Source: Paenibacillus alginolyticus DSM 5050 = NBRC 15375 | Lineage (GTDB): Bacteria; Bacillota; Bacilli; Paenibacillales; NBRC-103111 | Length of the DNA stretch: 32,851 nucleotides | Direction: 5' to 3' | NCBI RefSeq assembly: GCF_000422905.1 | Contig: NZ_AUGY01000090.1 | Location: 1 to 32,851 of the forward strand | Shown: in pieces, positions 16,825-24,377 of the stretch | How positions within the stretch are numbered: position 1 is the stretch's first letter | Layout: each line of letters opens with the position of its first letter | Notes under the pieces: generated by a model | The model's input: only the letters and a program-made list of their open reading frames with translations | Databases searched by the model: none | Told to the model about the DNA's origin: nothing | Made by a program: the position numbers and the translations under genes

Positions 16825-16897
16825 GGAAATAAGGCATTGACGTTCCGCCAGACGTGCCGTATCGTCACTTTCAAGGAAATTAGCGCATCGACGTTCC
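16825..16897. repeat. dispersed repeat, copy B (two direct units, 50-base period)
   Basis: GGAAATAAGGCATTGACGTT (plus CC) starts at 16825 and GGAAATTAGCGCATCGACGT (plus TCC) at 16875. Both match the right-arm units at 8176-8245 and keep the same 50-base spacing. The opposite-facing arm seen in copy A is absent or too decayed to see. It lies between the binding-protein gene and the tandem terminators. Confidence 0.65.
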
Positions 16898-16962
16898 CCT
16901 TCAACTTTTTAACCAGGTTTTTGGATGGTCATTTTCCAGCAGGAAGACGGAATGAGTAATGG

Positions 16963-16990
16963 ACCCGAGGCATAGCCTCGGGTTTTATTT
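16963..16990 (+). terminator. terminator of the sensor operon
   Basis: ACCCGAGGC, loop ATA, GCCTCGGGT and TTTATTT form a perfect 9-bp stem and T-rich tail about 200 bases after the last sensor-operon gene. Confidence 0.85.
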
Positions 16991-17016
16991 GACATATAAG
17001 CGAGTTGAGACAAAGG

Positions 17017-17046
17017 ACCGTCAGGATGAACTGACGGTTTTATTTA
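17017..17046 (+). terminator. second, tandem terminator
   Basis: ACCGTCAG, loop GATGAA, CTGACGGT and TTTTATTT form another perfect stem 27 bases after the first terminator and directly ahead of the palindrome. Two terminators in a row should keep sensor-operon transcription out of the sigma-54 operon. Confidence 0.82.
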
Positions 17047-17057
17047 TGTATCGTAAA

Positions 17058-17100
17058 ATTGCGCAGAAATTTTACAGGTGCTGTAAAGATTTTGTGCAAT
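17058..17100. promoter_or_regulatory. palindromic upstream activator site for the NtrC-type regulator
   Basis: A 43-bp dyad has half sites ATTGCGCAGAAATTTTACAG and CTGTAAAGATTTTGTGCAAT around GTG; 16 of 20 positions are complementary. The core TTTACAG-GTG-CTGTAAA is perfect. Its centre lies about 105 bases upstream of the predicted start of the -24/-12 promoter, the normal distance for an enhancer of a Fis-type activator. It has no T-tract and is not a terminator. Confidence 0.75.
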
Positions 17101-17159
17101 CGCTTACAAAAAGAGCGCTGCGAAGTACTTTTTGCTGATACTATAACGGTTTCATGAAT

Positions 17160-17175
17160 TGGCACGGTTTTTGCT
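17160..17175 (+). promoter_or_regulatory. sigma-54 (-24/-12) promoter of the catabolic operon
   Basis: TGGCACGGTTTTTGCT matches the consensus TGGCAC-N5-TTGCW exactly, with GG and GC twelve bases apart. It lies about 35 bases before the first gene of the operon, whose GAGGTGAAGAG ribosome site follows the predicted start. Context support is strong: an NtrC-type activator is encoded upstream and sigma-54 downstream. Confidence 0.92.
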
Positions 17176-17209
17176 GTATAAATAGTATCCGAATAAATGA
17201 GGTGAAGAG

Positions 17210-18340
17210 ATGAAAATTACTGCTATCGATATCAAACATTATCTACTTCCCCTAGACCCGCCATTCAAAGCGGCTTGGGATCCGAATCCAAGAAAGAAAT
17301 TTGCTTCCACCATTGTAAAGGTTCACACCGATGAAGGGATTACGGGAATTGGCTCAGGGGACTTAATGACAGGCTTTGAAGGACATGAGCATTTATTTAT
17401 CGGTAAAGATCCTTTTGAAATTGAACGGCATGCGCAGATGATCTATAATATCGATTTCCATTATGGCCGCTGCTGGAGTCTGGATCTCGCGTTGTGGGAC
17501 TTAATGGGCAAAGCTACAGGGCAGCCTGTTTACAAGCTGCTGGGGGGACGAAGCAATAAGCTTCTTGCATACGCTTCCAATGGTGAAATCGTTGAGCCGG
17601 AGGTAAGGGCTGAGCGGGCACAGCTGTTTATCGAACAGGGCTTCAAGGCGATGAAAATCCGTTTCCACCATGCCGACGTTCGCGACGATATCAAAGTGGT
17701 AGAAGAAGTGCGCAAAGCTGTTGGCAACAAGATTGAGATCATGATCGACGCCAATCAAGGATGGAAAATGCCATGGGATACGGAAGGTACCTGGGATCTG
17801 AAGAAAGCCTATCAAGTGGCCAAAGAATTAGAGCAGCTAGGTGTATTCTGGCTCGAGGAGCCTCTGCCGCATCACGATTTCCGCGGGCTTGCCAAACTTC
17901 GCGAAATGACGGGCATTCGCATAGCGGGTGGAGAGATGAACCGCCGTCTGCATGATTTCGTCGAGCTGAACCGCTTGGGCGCACTCGATGTTTATCAGCC
18001 CGACGTCGCTCTATCCGGTGGCATCACATACACCAAAAAGATTGCAGACCTCGTGCAGGCTGATGGCGCCTGGTTCAGTCCGCATACCTGGACGAACGGC
18101 ATCGGTGTTTTGGCCAATCTTCATTTGGCCGCTGCAGTTAGCCATTGTCCATATCTCGAATTCCCTTACGATCCGCCATCTTGGTCAGACGACCGCAGGG
18201 ATTTCGTCATGGCCAACAAGCTGAAGGTTGATTCGGACGGGTATTTAAACCTCTCAGATGCGCCGGGTCTCGGCATCGAGCTCGATGAAGAAGCGCTGGA
18301 GAGATACGCATATAAGCATGTATATGTAGGTGAAAGCTGA
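17210..18340 (+). CDS. enolase-superfamily enzyme, mandelate racemase subgroup
   Basis: The 376-residue protein has the capping domain (1-120) and TIM-barrel of the superfamily. Metal ligands fit as Asp180 (IDANQGW), Glu216 (WLEEP) and Glu242 (GGEMN). The His292-Asp265 dyad (FSPHTWTNG and YQPDVALSGG) keeps the spacing of mandelate racemase from the second ligand onwards. The usual K-x-K on the other face is K149-I-R151. Such enzymes abstract a proton next to a carboxylate, giving racemisation or dehydration. Betaine epimerases such as HpbD belong to the same superfamily, but I cannot name the substrate. It is the first gene after the sigma-54 promoter, and its stop overlaps the permease start (TGATG). 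Confidence 0.88.
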   Translation: MKITAIDIKHYLLPLDPPFKAAWDPNPRKKFASTIVKVHTDEGITGIGSGDLMTGFEGHEHLFIGKDPFEIERHAQMIYNIDFHYGRCWSLDLALWDLMGKATGQPVYKLLGGRSNKLLAYASNGEIVEPEVRAERAQLFIEQGFKAMKIRFHHADVRDDIKVVEEVRKAVGNKIEIMIDANQGWKMPWDTEGTWDLKKAYQVAKELEQLGVFWLEEPLPHHDFRGLAKLREMTGIRIAGGEMNRRLHDFVELNRLGALDVYQPDVALSGGITYTKKIADLVQADGAWFSPHTWTNGIGVLANLHLAAAVSHCPYLEFPYDPPSWSDDRRDFVMANKLKVDSDGYLNLSDAPGLGIELDEEALERYAYKHVYVGES

Positions 18341-18960
18341 TGAGCTATTTGTTTAACAATCTGGATAAGGTGGGGGAGCTGTTTGGACAGCATGTGATGC
18401 TGACGTTTATGTCGCTCGGCATTGCACTTTTGTTCGCATTACCGATCGGCTTCTTGGTCGCTAAATACCGGCAGCTGTACACACCAGTAACCGGGGTGTT
18501 GGGCATTATTTATACGATTCCGAGCATGGCTCTCTACGCGACGCTGATTCCTTATACAGGACTTGGCGTGAAAACCGCTACGATTGGACTCGTCGCATAT
18601 GCACAAATGATTTTGGTGCGAAATGTTGTAGCCGCTATTAAAGGGATTGATCCATTGATGCTGGAAGCAGCCAAGGGAATGGGCATGAGCAAATGGCAAA
18701 TCGTGATGAAGATCGAAGTGCCGCTCTCGATTCCTGTCATCTTGGCAGGGATTCGTATTGCGACTGTGTCGATCATCTCGATTGGCACGATTGCAGCATG
18801 GATTGGCGGAGGCGGGCTGGGGACGCTGATTTTCCAAGGCTTAAACCATCAGCATACAGGGAAAATCATTGCGGGTACCATTGCTATCACTGTCTTGGCC
18901 ATTTCGGCAGATGTTATTTTTCGTCTAATTGAAAGATGGCTTCGCCCCAAAATGGCATAA
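18340..18960 (+). CDS. OpuCB-like ABC permease
   Basis: This 206-residue membrane protein has five to six helices. It carries the BPD permease loop MLEAAKGMGMSKWQIVMKIEVPLSIPVILAG shortened to its core EAAKGMGMS near residue 110, as in OpuBB/OpuCB and YehW-type quaternary-amine importers. The length is typical for this half-size permease. It pairs with the second permease 24 bases downstream; the two share the EAAKGMGM loop. The start codon shares its A with the preceding stop. Confidence 0.9.
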   Translation: MSYLFNNLDKVGELFGQHVMLTFMSLGIALLFALPIGFLVAKYRQLYTPVTGVLGIIYTIPSMALYATLIPYTGLGVKTATIGLVAYAQMILVRNVVAAIKGIDPLMLEAAKGMGMSKWQIVMKIEVPLSIPVILAGIRIATVSIISIGTIAAWIGGGGLGTLIFQGLNHQHTGKIIAGTIAITVLAISADVIFRLIERWLRPKMA

Positions 18961-18984
18961 CTGTTTCTAAGGAGGTGCTACAAA

Positions 18985-19617
18985 TTGCTATGGAAAGAAA
19001 TTCAAACTTATTTTCATGAGAATGCATCCGTTTTTTGGGGTAATTTAATCAGTCACATCGAGTTGAGTATCGCTGCAATCGGAGTTGCCTTAATCCTTTG
19101 TGTACCGCTTGGTATCTGGATTTCACGAAATCTCGCCGTAGCGGATTATATCATTAACGGAATCAATATGTTCCGAGTTGTACCGAGTTTGGCCATCTTG
19201 GCCTTAGCCATGCCAATCCTTGGTGTCGGATTTACACCCGCTCTTCTTGCCCTAACCTTACTTGCTTGCCCGCCCATTATCATTAATACGTATGTGGCAT
19301 TTCGTGAGATTGATGCGGGCATTAAGGAAGCGGCCAAGGGGATGGGCATGACACCTATGCAAATGGTATTTAAGATCGAACTGCCGCTTGCGCTTCCGGT
19401 TATGCTGGCGGGCATTCGCACCGCATCCGTTGAAGTTATTGCCAGCGCAACGCTGGCCGTATTGATCGGCGGTCAAGGCCTCGGCAGCTATATCATCAAT
19501 GGTGTGAGTATGATGTCCAAGAGTTATTTGCTTATTGGAGCCGTACCCGTTGCCTTGCTAGCTCTAATAAGTGAATTTGTATTCGCTTACATTCAAAGGC
19601 GCGCAAGCTATACCTGA
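18985..19617 (+). CDS. OpuCD-like ABC permease (TTG start)
   Basis: The 210-residue permease has the same topology as its partner, with the ATPase-contact loop EAAKGMGMTPMQMVFK near residue 115 and IGGQGLGSYI at the C-terminal side, a hallmark of the ProW/OpuC class. The TTG start is set by AAGGAGGT eight bases upstream; the nearby ATG at 18990 is out of frame. Together with the first permease it should form a heterodimeric channel for a betaine-like solute. Confidence 0.9.
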   Translation: MLWKEIQTYFHENASVFWGNLISHIELSIAAIGVALILCVPLGIWISRNLAVADYIINGINMFRVVPSLAILALAMPILGVGFTPALLALTLLACPPIIINTYVAFREIDAGIKEAAKGMGMTPMQMVFKIELPLALPVMLAGIRTASVEVIASATLAVLIGGQGLGSYIINGVSMMSKSYLLIGAVPVALLALISEFVFAYIQRRASYT

Positions 19618-19622
19618 TCACG

Positions 19623-19649
19623 ATCAATTTTGCCCATAGGGCGATTGAT
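19623..19649 (+). other. intercistronic stem-loop before the binding-protein gene
   Basis: ATCAAT-TTT-GCCC, loop ATA, GGGC-G-ATTGAT forms an imperfect hairpin without a following U-tract. It probably shapes mRNA stability or processing so that the binding protein is made in excess. Confidence 0.45.
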
Positions 19650-19689
19650 ATATGAAACCATATGAATCCATGAAAAGGGGATATTTCAC

Positions 19690-20634
19690 ATGAAAAAAAA
19701 CATTTTGGCTTTATCCGTTTTGGCCATTTCGACAGCAACTGTTTTGGCTGGTTGCGGCAGTGGGGCATCCAAAGAAGCATCAGCAGGCGGCACAACGACT
19801 AAAAAATCAGATTTGGCTATGACGGTTGGCTCCAAGGATAATACGGAAAATCATTTGATTGGCGAGATGTATGCCGAGATCTTTGAGGATATGGGGATGA
19901 AAGTTACCCGTAAACTGAGTCTTGGCGGCACGGCGCCTACTTTTGAAGCGCTGAAGAAGGGTGATTTGGATATTTATCCGGAGTATACCGGAACTGGCTT
20001 GACCGTCATGCTGAAGCAGCCTGTTGAAAAAGATCAAAAGAAGGTTGAGCAAACGCTGAGTGAAGGTTTTAAACAGTGGAACCTGGAATGGCTGGAGTCA
20101 GCTCCTGAGAATGCCACATACGGTTTTGCCACGAAGAAAGAAACGGCGGATAAATATAAGCTGGAAAGCATTTCTGACTTGGCTAAACACAGCAGCGAGT
20201 TAACGCTGTCCTATCCACAGGAATTCGACGTGCGCGATGATTCCCTTCCAGGTCTGCAAAAAGCTTTTAAAGATAAGGGCGGATTCAAGTTCAAAAAGCA
20301 ATTCCAAATCGATTACAGTCTCCGCTACAATCCGTTGAAAGAAGGACAATCTGATGTAACGGTATCCGTAGGTACGGATGGTCAAATCTCAGGAATGGGC
20401 TTAAAGCTATTGAAGGATGATATCAGCTTCTTCCCGATCTACCATGTTGCTCCGCTGGTTCGTAAAGAAAAACTCGATAAAGAGCCCGCGATTAAAGAGC
20501 GTTTAAACAAACTGTCTAAGCTGCTTACGGACGAAGCGGTTCAAAAAATGAACTGGCAAGTTGACGGTCCAGATAAGAAAGAAATTGAAGCTGTAGCCAA
20601 AGCTTTCCTGAAAGAAAATAAACTTATTAAATAA
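19690..20634 (+). CDS. OpuCC-like quaternary-amine-type binding lipoprotein
   Basis: This 314-residue lipoprotein (lipobox LAGC, Cys21) is the transporter's own receptor. Mature segments are MTVGSKDNTENHLIGEMYAE, KLSLGGTAPTFEALKKGDLD and IYPEYTGTGL near residue 98, the family's ligand loop, followed by DVTVSVGTDGQI and FFPIYHVAPLV. Members bind betaines, choline, carnitine or similar solutes through aromatic residues. I cannot assign the ligand. Gene order places it after both permeases and before an aldehyde dehydrogenase, with the ATPase gene further on. Confidence 0.9.
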   Translation: MKKNILALSVLAISTATVLAGCGSGASKEASAGGTTTKKSDLAMTVGSKDNTENHLIGEMYAEIFEDMGMKVTRKLSLGGTAPTFEALKKGDLDIYPEYTGTGLTVMLKQPVEKDQKKVEQTLSEGFKQWNLEWLESAPENATYGFATKKETADKYKLESISDLAKHSSELTLSYPQEFDVRDDSLPGLQKAFKDKGGFKFKKQFQIDYSLRYNPLKEGQSDVTVSVGTDGQISGMGLKLLKDDISFFPIYHVAPLVRKEKLDKEPAIKERLNKLSKLLTDEAVQKMNWQVDGPDKKEIEAVAKAFLKENKLIK

Positions 20635-20647
20635 CTCGGAGGTCCTT

Positions 20648-22093
20648 ATGCTATCGATGGAAACTAAGCTTTATATCGATGGGGAGTGGACGGAGGCTGG
20701 TTCCAGTCTCCTCTCCCCTGTTTATAATCCAGCTACGGGAGAACTGTTGACAGAAGTCGTTCAAGGGGGGCAGGAACAAGCGAGGCTTGCCGTTGAAGCC
20801 GCATACCGTGCTTTTCCAAGCTGGTCCAGTACAGCAGCAGAAGTGAGATCTGTTTGGCTGCGTAAAATGTACGATGCTATTGTGGCCAATGCAGACCGTT
20901 TAGGCGAAATCATGACACTCGAGCAAGGTAAGCCATTCGAAGAAGCGAAGGGTGAAGTGCTTTGGGGTGCGGATTTTCTTTTATGGTATTCCGAAGAGGC
21001 GAAGCGGATCAATGGTGAAATTATCCCTTCGTCAAGAACGACGCAGAAGATCCTTGTACAAAGACAGCCAATTGGCGTTGTTGCAGCCATTACACCTTGG
21101 AATTTCCCGACTTCAATGATTACGCGTAAGTTGGCTCCGGCGCTTGCTGCTGGTTGTACAGCAGTCATCAAGCCTTCTCCGGATACACCGTTATCCGCTA
21201 TCGCATTGTTTGAAATTTTCGATCAAATCGGCCTGCCCAAAGGTGTTGTGAACTTAGTGCTTGGCGATGCAGAAGCAATTGGCCGCGAGTTTTTGGACAA
21301 TGAAAAAGTTCGCAAAATTAGCTTCACAGGATCCACGAATGTTGGGAAATATTTGTTGGAGCAGTCAGCCAAGCAAGTGAAAAAAGTTTCACTGGAACTG
21401 GGAGGCCATGCCCCATTCATCGTATTCGAAGATGCTGATCTGGACGCAGCGGCCGAGGGCTTGATGTATAACAAGTTTCAGAATGGCGGACAGACCTGCA
21501 TTTGTGCCAACCGCATCTTCGTGCATGCATCGGTCAAGGACGCTTTTGTCGAAAAATTTACCAATCTCATGAGTGAGCTTCGTGTTGGAAATGGGATGGT
21601 GCCGGGCATGCAGATGGGGCCACTCATTCATGCCGGGGCTGTAGCCAAGGTGCATGAGCACGTACAGGATGCAGTGGATAAGGGAGCCACGCTTGTCTAT
21701 GGTGGCAGCCCACTAACAGAAGGTGAATATGCCAAAGGCAGCTATTTCGCGCCTACAGTATTGACCGATGTAACACCGGAAATGAAGATTTTTAACGAAG
21801 AAACATTTGGCCCTATAGCTCCTTTCATTATCTTTGAAAACGAAGAAGAAGTCGTTCAACTTGCAAATAGTTCACCATACGGACTGGCGTCTTATCTTTA
21901 CTCCACGAACTTAGCGCGTACGATGCGTGTGGCTGACGCTCTTGAATACGGCATGGTCGGCGTTAACGAATCCTCACTTGGTTACGTGCAGGCTCCTTTT
22001 GGCGGGATCAAGCAAAGTGGAATGGGCAGAGAAGGCGGTCAGCACGGTGTGGATGATTTCTTGGAATATAAATATATAAATCTGAATTTCTAA
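20648..22093 (+). CDS. NAD(P)-dependent aldehyde dehydrogenase, succinate-semialdehyde dehydrogenase type
   Basis: The 481-residue enzyme has the complete ALDH fold. The general base is Glu250 in LELGGHAPF and the nucleophile is Cys284 in GQTCICANR, with ITPWNFPTSMITRKLAPALAAG reduced here to its PWNFP core near residue 155, FTGSTNVGK, and EETFGPIAPF near 380. The CICANR and GPIAP wording is that of GabD-type semialdehyde dehydrogenases, so a short omega-oxo acid is the likely substrate. That is inference from family. CGGAGGT lies just upstream of the ATG. It is inserted between the binding protein and the ATPase gene of the importer. Confidence 0.9.
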   Translation: MLSMETKLYIDGEWTEAGSSLLSPVYNPATGELLTEVVQGGQEQARLAVEAAYRAFPSWSSTAAEVRSVWLRKMYDAIVANADRLGEIMTLEQGKPFEEAKGEVLWGADFLLWYSEEAKRINGEIIPSSRTTQKILVQRQPIGVVAAITPWNFPTSMITRKLAPALAAGCTAVIKPSPDTPLSAIALFEIFDQIGLPKGVVNLVLGDAEAIGREFLDNEKVRKISFTGSTNVGKYLLEQSAKQVKKVSLELGGHAPFIVFEDADLDAAAEGLMYNKFQNGGQTCICANRIFVHASVKDAFVEKFTNLMSELRVGNGMVPGMQMGPLIHAGAVAKVHEHVQDAVDKGATLVYGGSPLTEGEYAKGSYFAPTVLTDVTPEMKIFNEETFGPIAPFIIFENEEEVVQLANSSPYGLASYLYSTNLARTMRVADALEYGMVGVNESSLGYVQAPFGGIKQSGMGREGGQHGVDDFLEYKYINLNF

Positions 22094-22108
22094 TGAGGTG
22101 AGTAGCGG

Positions 22109-23092
22109 ATGAGCATCGCTTACAAGCAAGTGCATAAGCAGTACCCGGGTGTTCCTGCTCCTGCTGTTGACCAGGTCAATTTATCGGTTCGTGAAGGTGA
22201 GCTTATTGTTTTCCTAGGCCCCTCGGGCTGTGGAAAGACGACTCTGCTCAAAATGACCAACCGTTTGTATGAGCCGACTTCCGGTACGATAGAAATCGAT
22301 GGTAAGGATATTTCTACGATGCAACCTGAGATGTTACGCCGTCAAATCGGCTATGTCATTCAACAAAATGGACTGTTTCCACACATGAGGATTGAAGATA
22401 ATATCGCTGTGGTGCCGCGCTTGCTGCACTGGAGTGAGCCAAGTATTTCTAGCCGGATCGATGAATTGCTCGAGATGGTCCATTTGGATCCTAAGTCGTT
22501 TCGAAAGCGGCTTCCAAGTCAGCTCTCAGGCGGTCAGCAGCAAAGAGTAGGCATCGCGCGCGCGTTAGCTGCGGATCCGAGTATTTTACTCATGGATGAA
22601 CCGTTCGGTGCGATAGATGCCATCACTCGTTTGAGCTTGCAGGATGAGCTGCTGCGAATTCAAAGGCGCACCAAGAAGACGATTCTTTTCGTGACCCATG
22701 ATGTGGACGAAGCCTTTAGGCTGGCTGATCGTATTGTTGTCATGCAAAGCGGGAAAATTGTCCAATTCGATACACCATACGCGATCATTACGAACCCTGC
22801 GAATGATTTTGTTAAACAGTTGGTAGGAGACCGGGATATTTACCGACGGATGAATTTGCTCAAGATTAGCGACATTCTGAACGTGAAGGATATGGTTAAA
22901 GGAGCCGTTGTCAGCACCAAGCCTGTCGTTCATTTGGATGAATGCGTCAAAGATGTCTTTACTCGTTTAGTGGAAACCAGAAGTAAGGAATTGATTGTTG
23001 TTAATCACATGAACTGTCGTGTGGGGACGATTGATATCGAGACGATTCTGGATCAAATGGAACAGCACGGACGTGATTATGCGCAAAGCTGA
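22109..23092 (+). CDS. OpuCA-like ABC ATPase (quaternary-amine type)
   Basis: The 327-residue ATPase has Walker A GPSGCGKTT near residue 38, Q-loop VIQQNGLFPHM, signature LSGGQQQR near 138, Walker B ILLMDEP and switch His in VTHD. A C-terminal tail (about 260-327) resembles the single or paired CBS region that OpuCA/OpuA use for osmotic gating, here short. QLVGDRD links the two parts, as in the OpuC class. It completes the importer with the two permeases and the lipoprotein, from which it is split by one enzyme gene. The lyase gene starts inside its last codons. Confidence 0.92.
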   Translation: MSIAYKQVHKQYPGVPAPAVDQVNLSVREGELIVFLGPSGCGKTTLLKMTNRLYEPTSGTIEIDGKDISTMQPEMLRRQIGYVIQQNGLFPHMRIEDNIAVVPRLLHWSEPSISSRIDELLEMVHLDPKSFRKRLPSQLSGGQQQRVGIARALAADPSILLMDEPFGAIDAITRLSLQDELLRIQRRTKKTILFVTHDVDEAFRLADRIVVMQSGKIVQFDTPYAIITNPANDFVKQLVGDRDIYRRMNLLKISDILNVKDMVKGAVVSTKPVVHLDECVKDVFTRLVETRSKELIVVNHMNCRVGTIDIETILDQMEQHGRDYAQS

Positions 23093-24377
23093 AGACGCTT
23101 TTGGCGAACTAGAGTTACCAGATGATGCGCTGTACGGGTTGCAAACGGCTAGAACGATTAGCAATATGAGCTTTTCCGGTCATAGCTTGTCGCAGTACCC
23201 GGTTTACATCCAATCTCTTGCATCTGTAAAGAAAGCAGCGGCTTTAGCTAATTCAAAGACCGGCGTGATTGATTCAGCAATCTGTACAGCCATTATTGGA
23301 GCTTGCGACGAACTGATTGCTGGAAAGCATGCGGAGCAGTTTCCCGTGGATGCCTTCCATGGAGGCGGCAGCATCGGCATTAATTTGAACATCAATGAAG
23401 TCATTGCTGCTCTGGCTGGGGAGCAGATAAGCCCCGCCAATCACGTAAATGCCTCGCAATCTACGGCTGATGTTTGCCATACGGCCATACGAATTGCGTT
23501 GATCGAGACGTTTAAGCCGCTGGAGCAGCACTTGCTTCAGGTGATCCAGACATTGGAGCTAAAAGCGGAGCAGCTAGAATCGGTAACCACTATCGCGCGA
23601 ACCTGCTGGCAGGATGGAATGCGGGTATCGGCTGGCGTAGTGTTTCAGTCTACCGCTTCTGCTCTAAAACGCCGAATAGCAGCAATGAGCCAGGCAGTGG
23701 AGGACATACACCGCATCAACTTGGGTGGGACCGTGATTGGTTCAGGCATAGGAGCGAGTACGCCATATCGAGAAGCTGTGGTTCCTATATTGGCGGAAAT
23801 CACAGGGCTTCCGTTACAACTACGGTCGGACCTATATGATGCGGCACAGTACCCCGACGACTTAGGACGTTTGTCTTCAGAGGTTCGTTTGACATCAGCT
23901 GTACTTGTTAAATTAGCGAAGGATTTACGGCTGCTGTCCTCAGGGCCGGAGACCGGTCTTGCTGAGCTGACACTACCGGCTGTACAGGCGGGTTCTTCTT
24001 TTTTTCCCGGAAAAGTGAATCCGGTTATTCCTGAAACCGTCATCCATTGCGGATTATTAATCAATGGGCATGATTCCGTCATCCAATCGGCTGTTGAGTT
24101 AGGCGAAGTGCATTTGAATTTAGCCGACGGTTTGATGGGGACGCTGCTGCTGGACAACATGCAGATGCTGTCGCGGACTGCTGTTATTTTTGAATCCAGA
24201 TGTTTGTCAGGCATTACTGTAAATGAGGAAACCTGCAAGCGTTATGCGGATAGCTTCATTCCGTTGATCGTCGACTTGAAGGAAGCGTATGGCTATGAGC
24301 AGGTTGCATTATGGATGAAACAATATGAACCTAAACAAATCAGAGAGAAATTCGGAAGGAGCGAGAAGCATGAGTAA
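23079..24377 (+). CDS. aspartase/fumarase-superfamily lyase, divergent
   Basis: This 432-residue lyase from the ATG at 23079 begins like aspartases (ELELPDDALYGLQTARTI) and keeps the mobile signature loop GSSFFPGKVNPVIPE, with the likely catalytic Ser306/Ser307. Other canonical sites are changed: GTSxNMNxNEV is GSIGINLNINEV, and the SQSTNDxxPT block is SQSTADVCHT. The carboxylate-binding Asn and the Pro are therefore lost, so neither aspartate nor fumarate is a safe guess. The superfamily eliminates an amine or alcohol beta to a carboxylate. Ergothionase, which releases trimethylamine, is I believe a related case. It overlaps the ATPase gene by 14 bases and the next ALDH by eight. A longer open frame exists upstream but lies inside the ATPase gene. 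Confidence 0.85.
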   Translation: MRKAEDAFGELELPDDALYGLQTARTISNMSFSGHSLSQYPVYIQSLASVKKAAALANSKTGVIDSAICTAIIGACDELIAGKHAEQFPVDAFHGGGSIGINLNINEVIAALAGEQISPANHVNASQSTADVCHTAIRIALIETFKPLEQHLLQVIQTLELKAEQLESVTTIARTCWQDGMRVSAGVVFQSTASALKRRIAAMSQAVEDIHRINLGGTVIGSGIGASTPYREAVVPILAEITGLPLQLRSDLYDAAQYPDDLGRLSSEVRLTSAVLVKLAKDLRLLSSGPETGLAELTLPAVQAGSSFFPGKVNPVIPETVIHCGLLINGHDSVIQSAVELGEVHLNLADGLMGTLLLDNMQMLSRTAVIFESRCLSGITVNEETCKRYADSFIPLIVDLKEAYGYEQVALWMKQYEPKQIREKFGRSEKHE

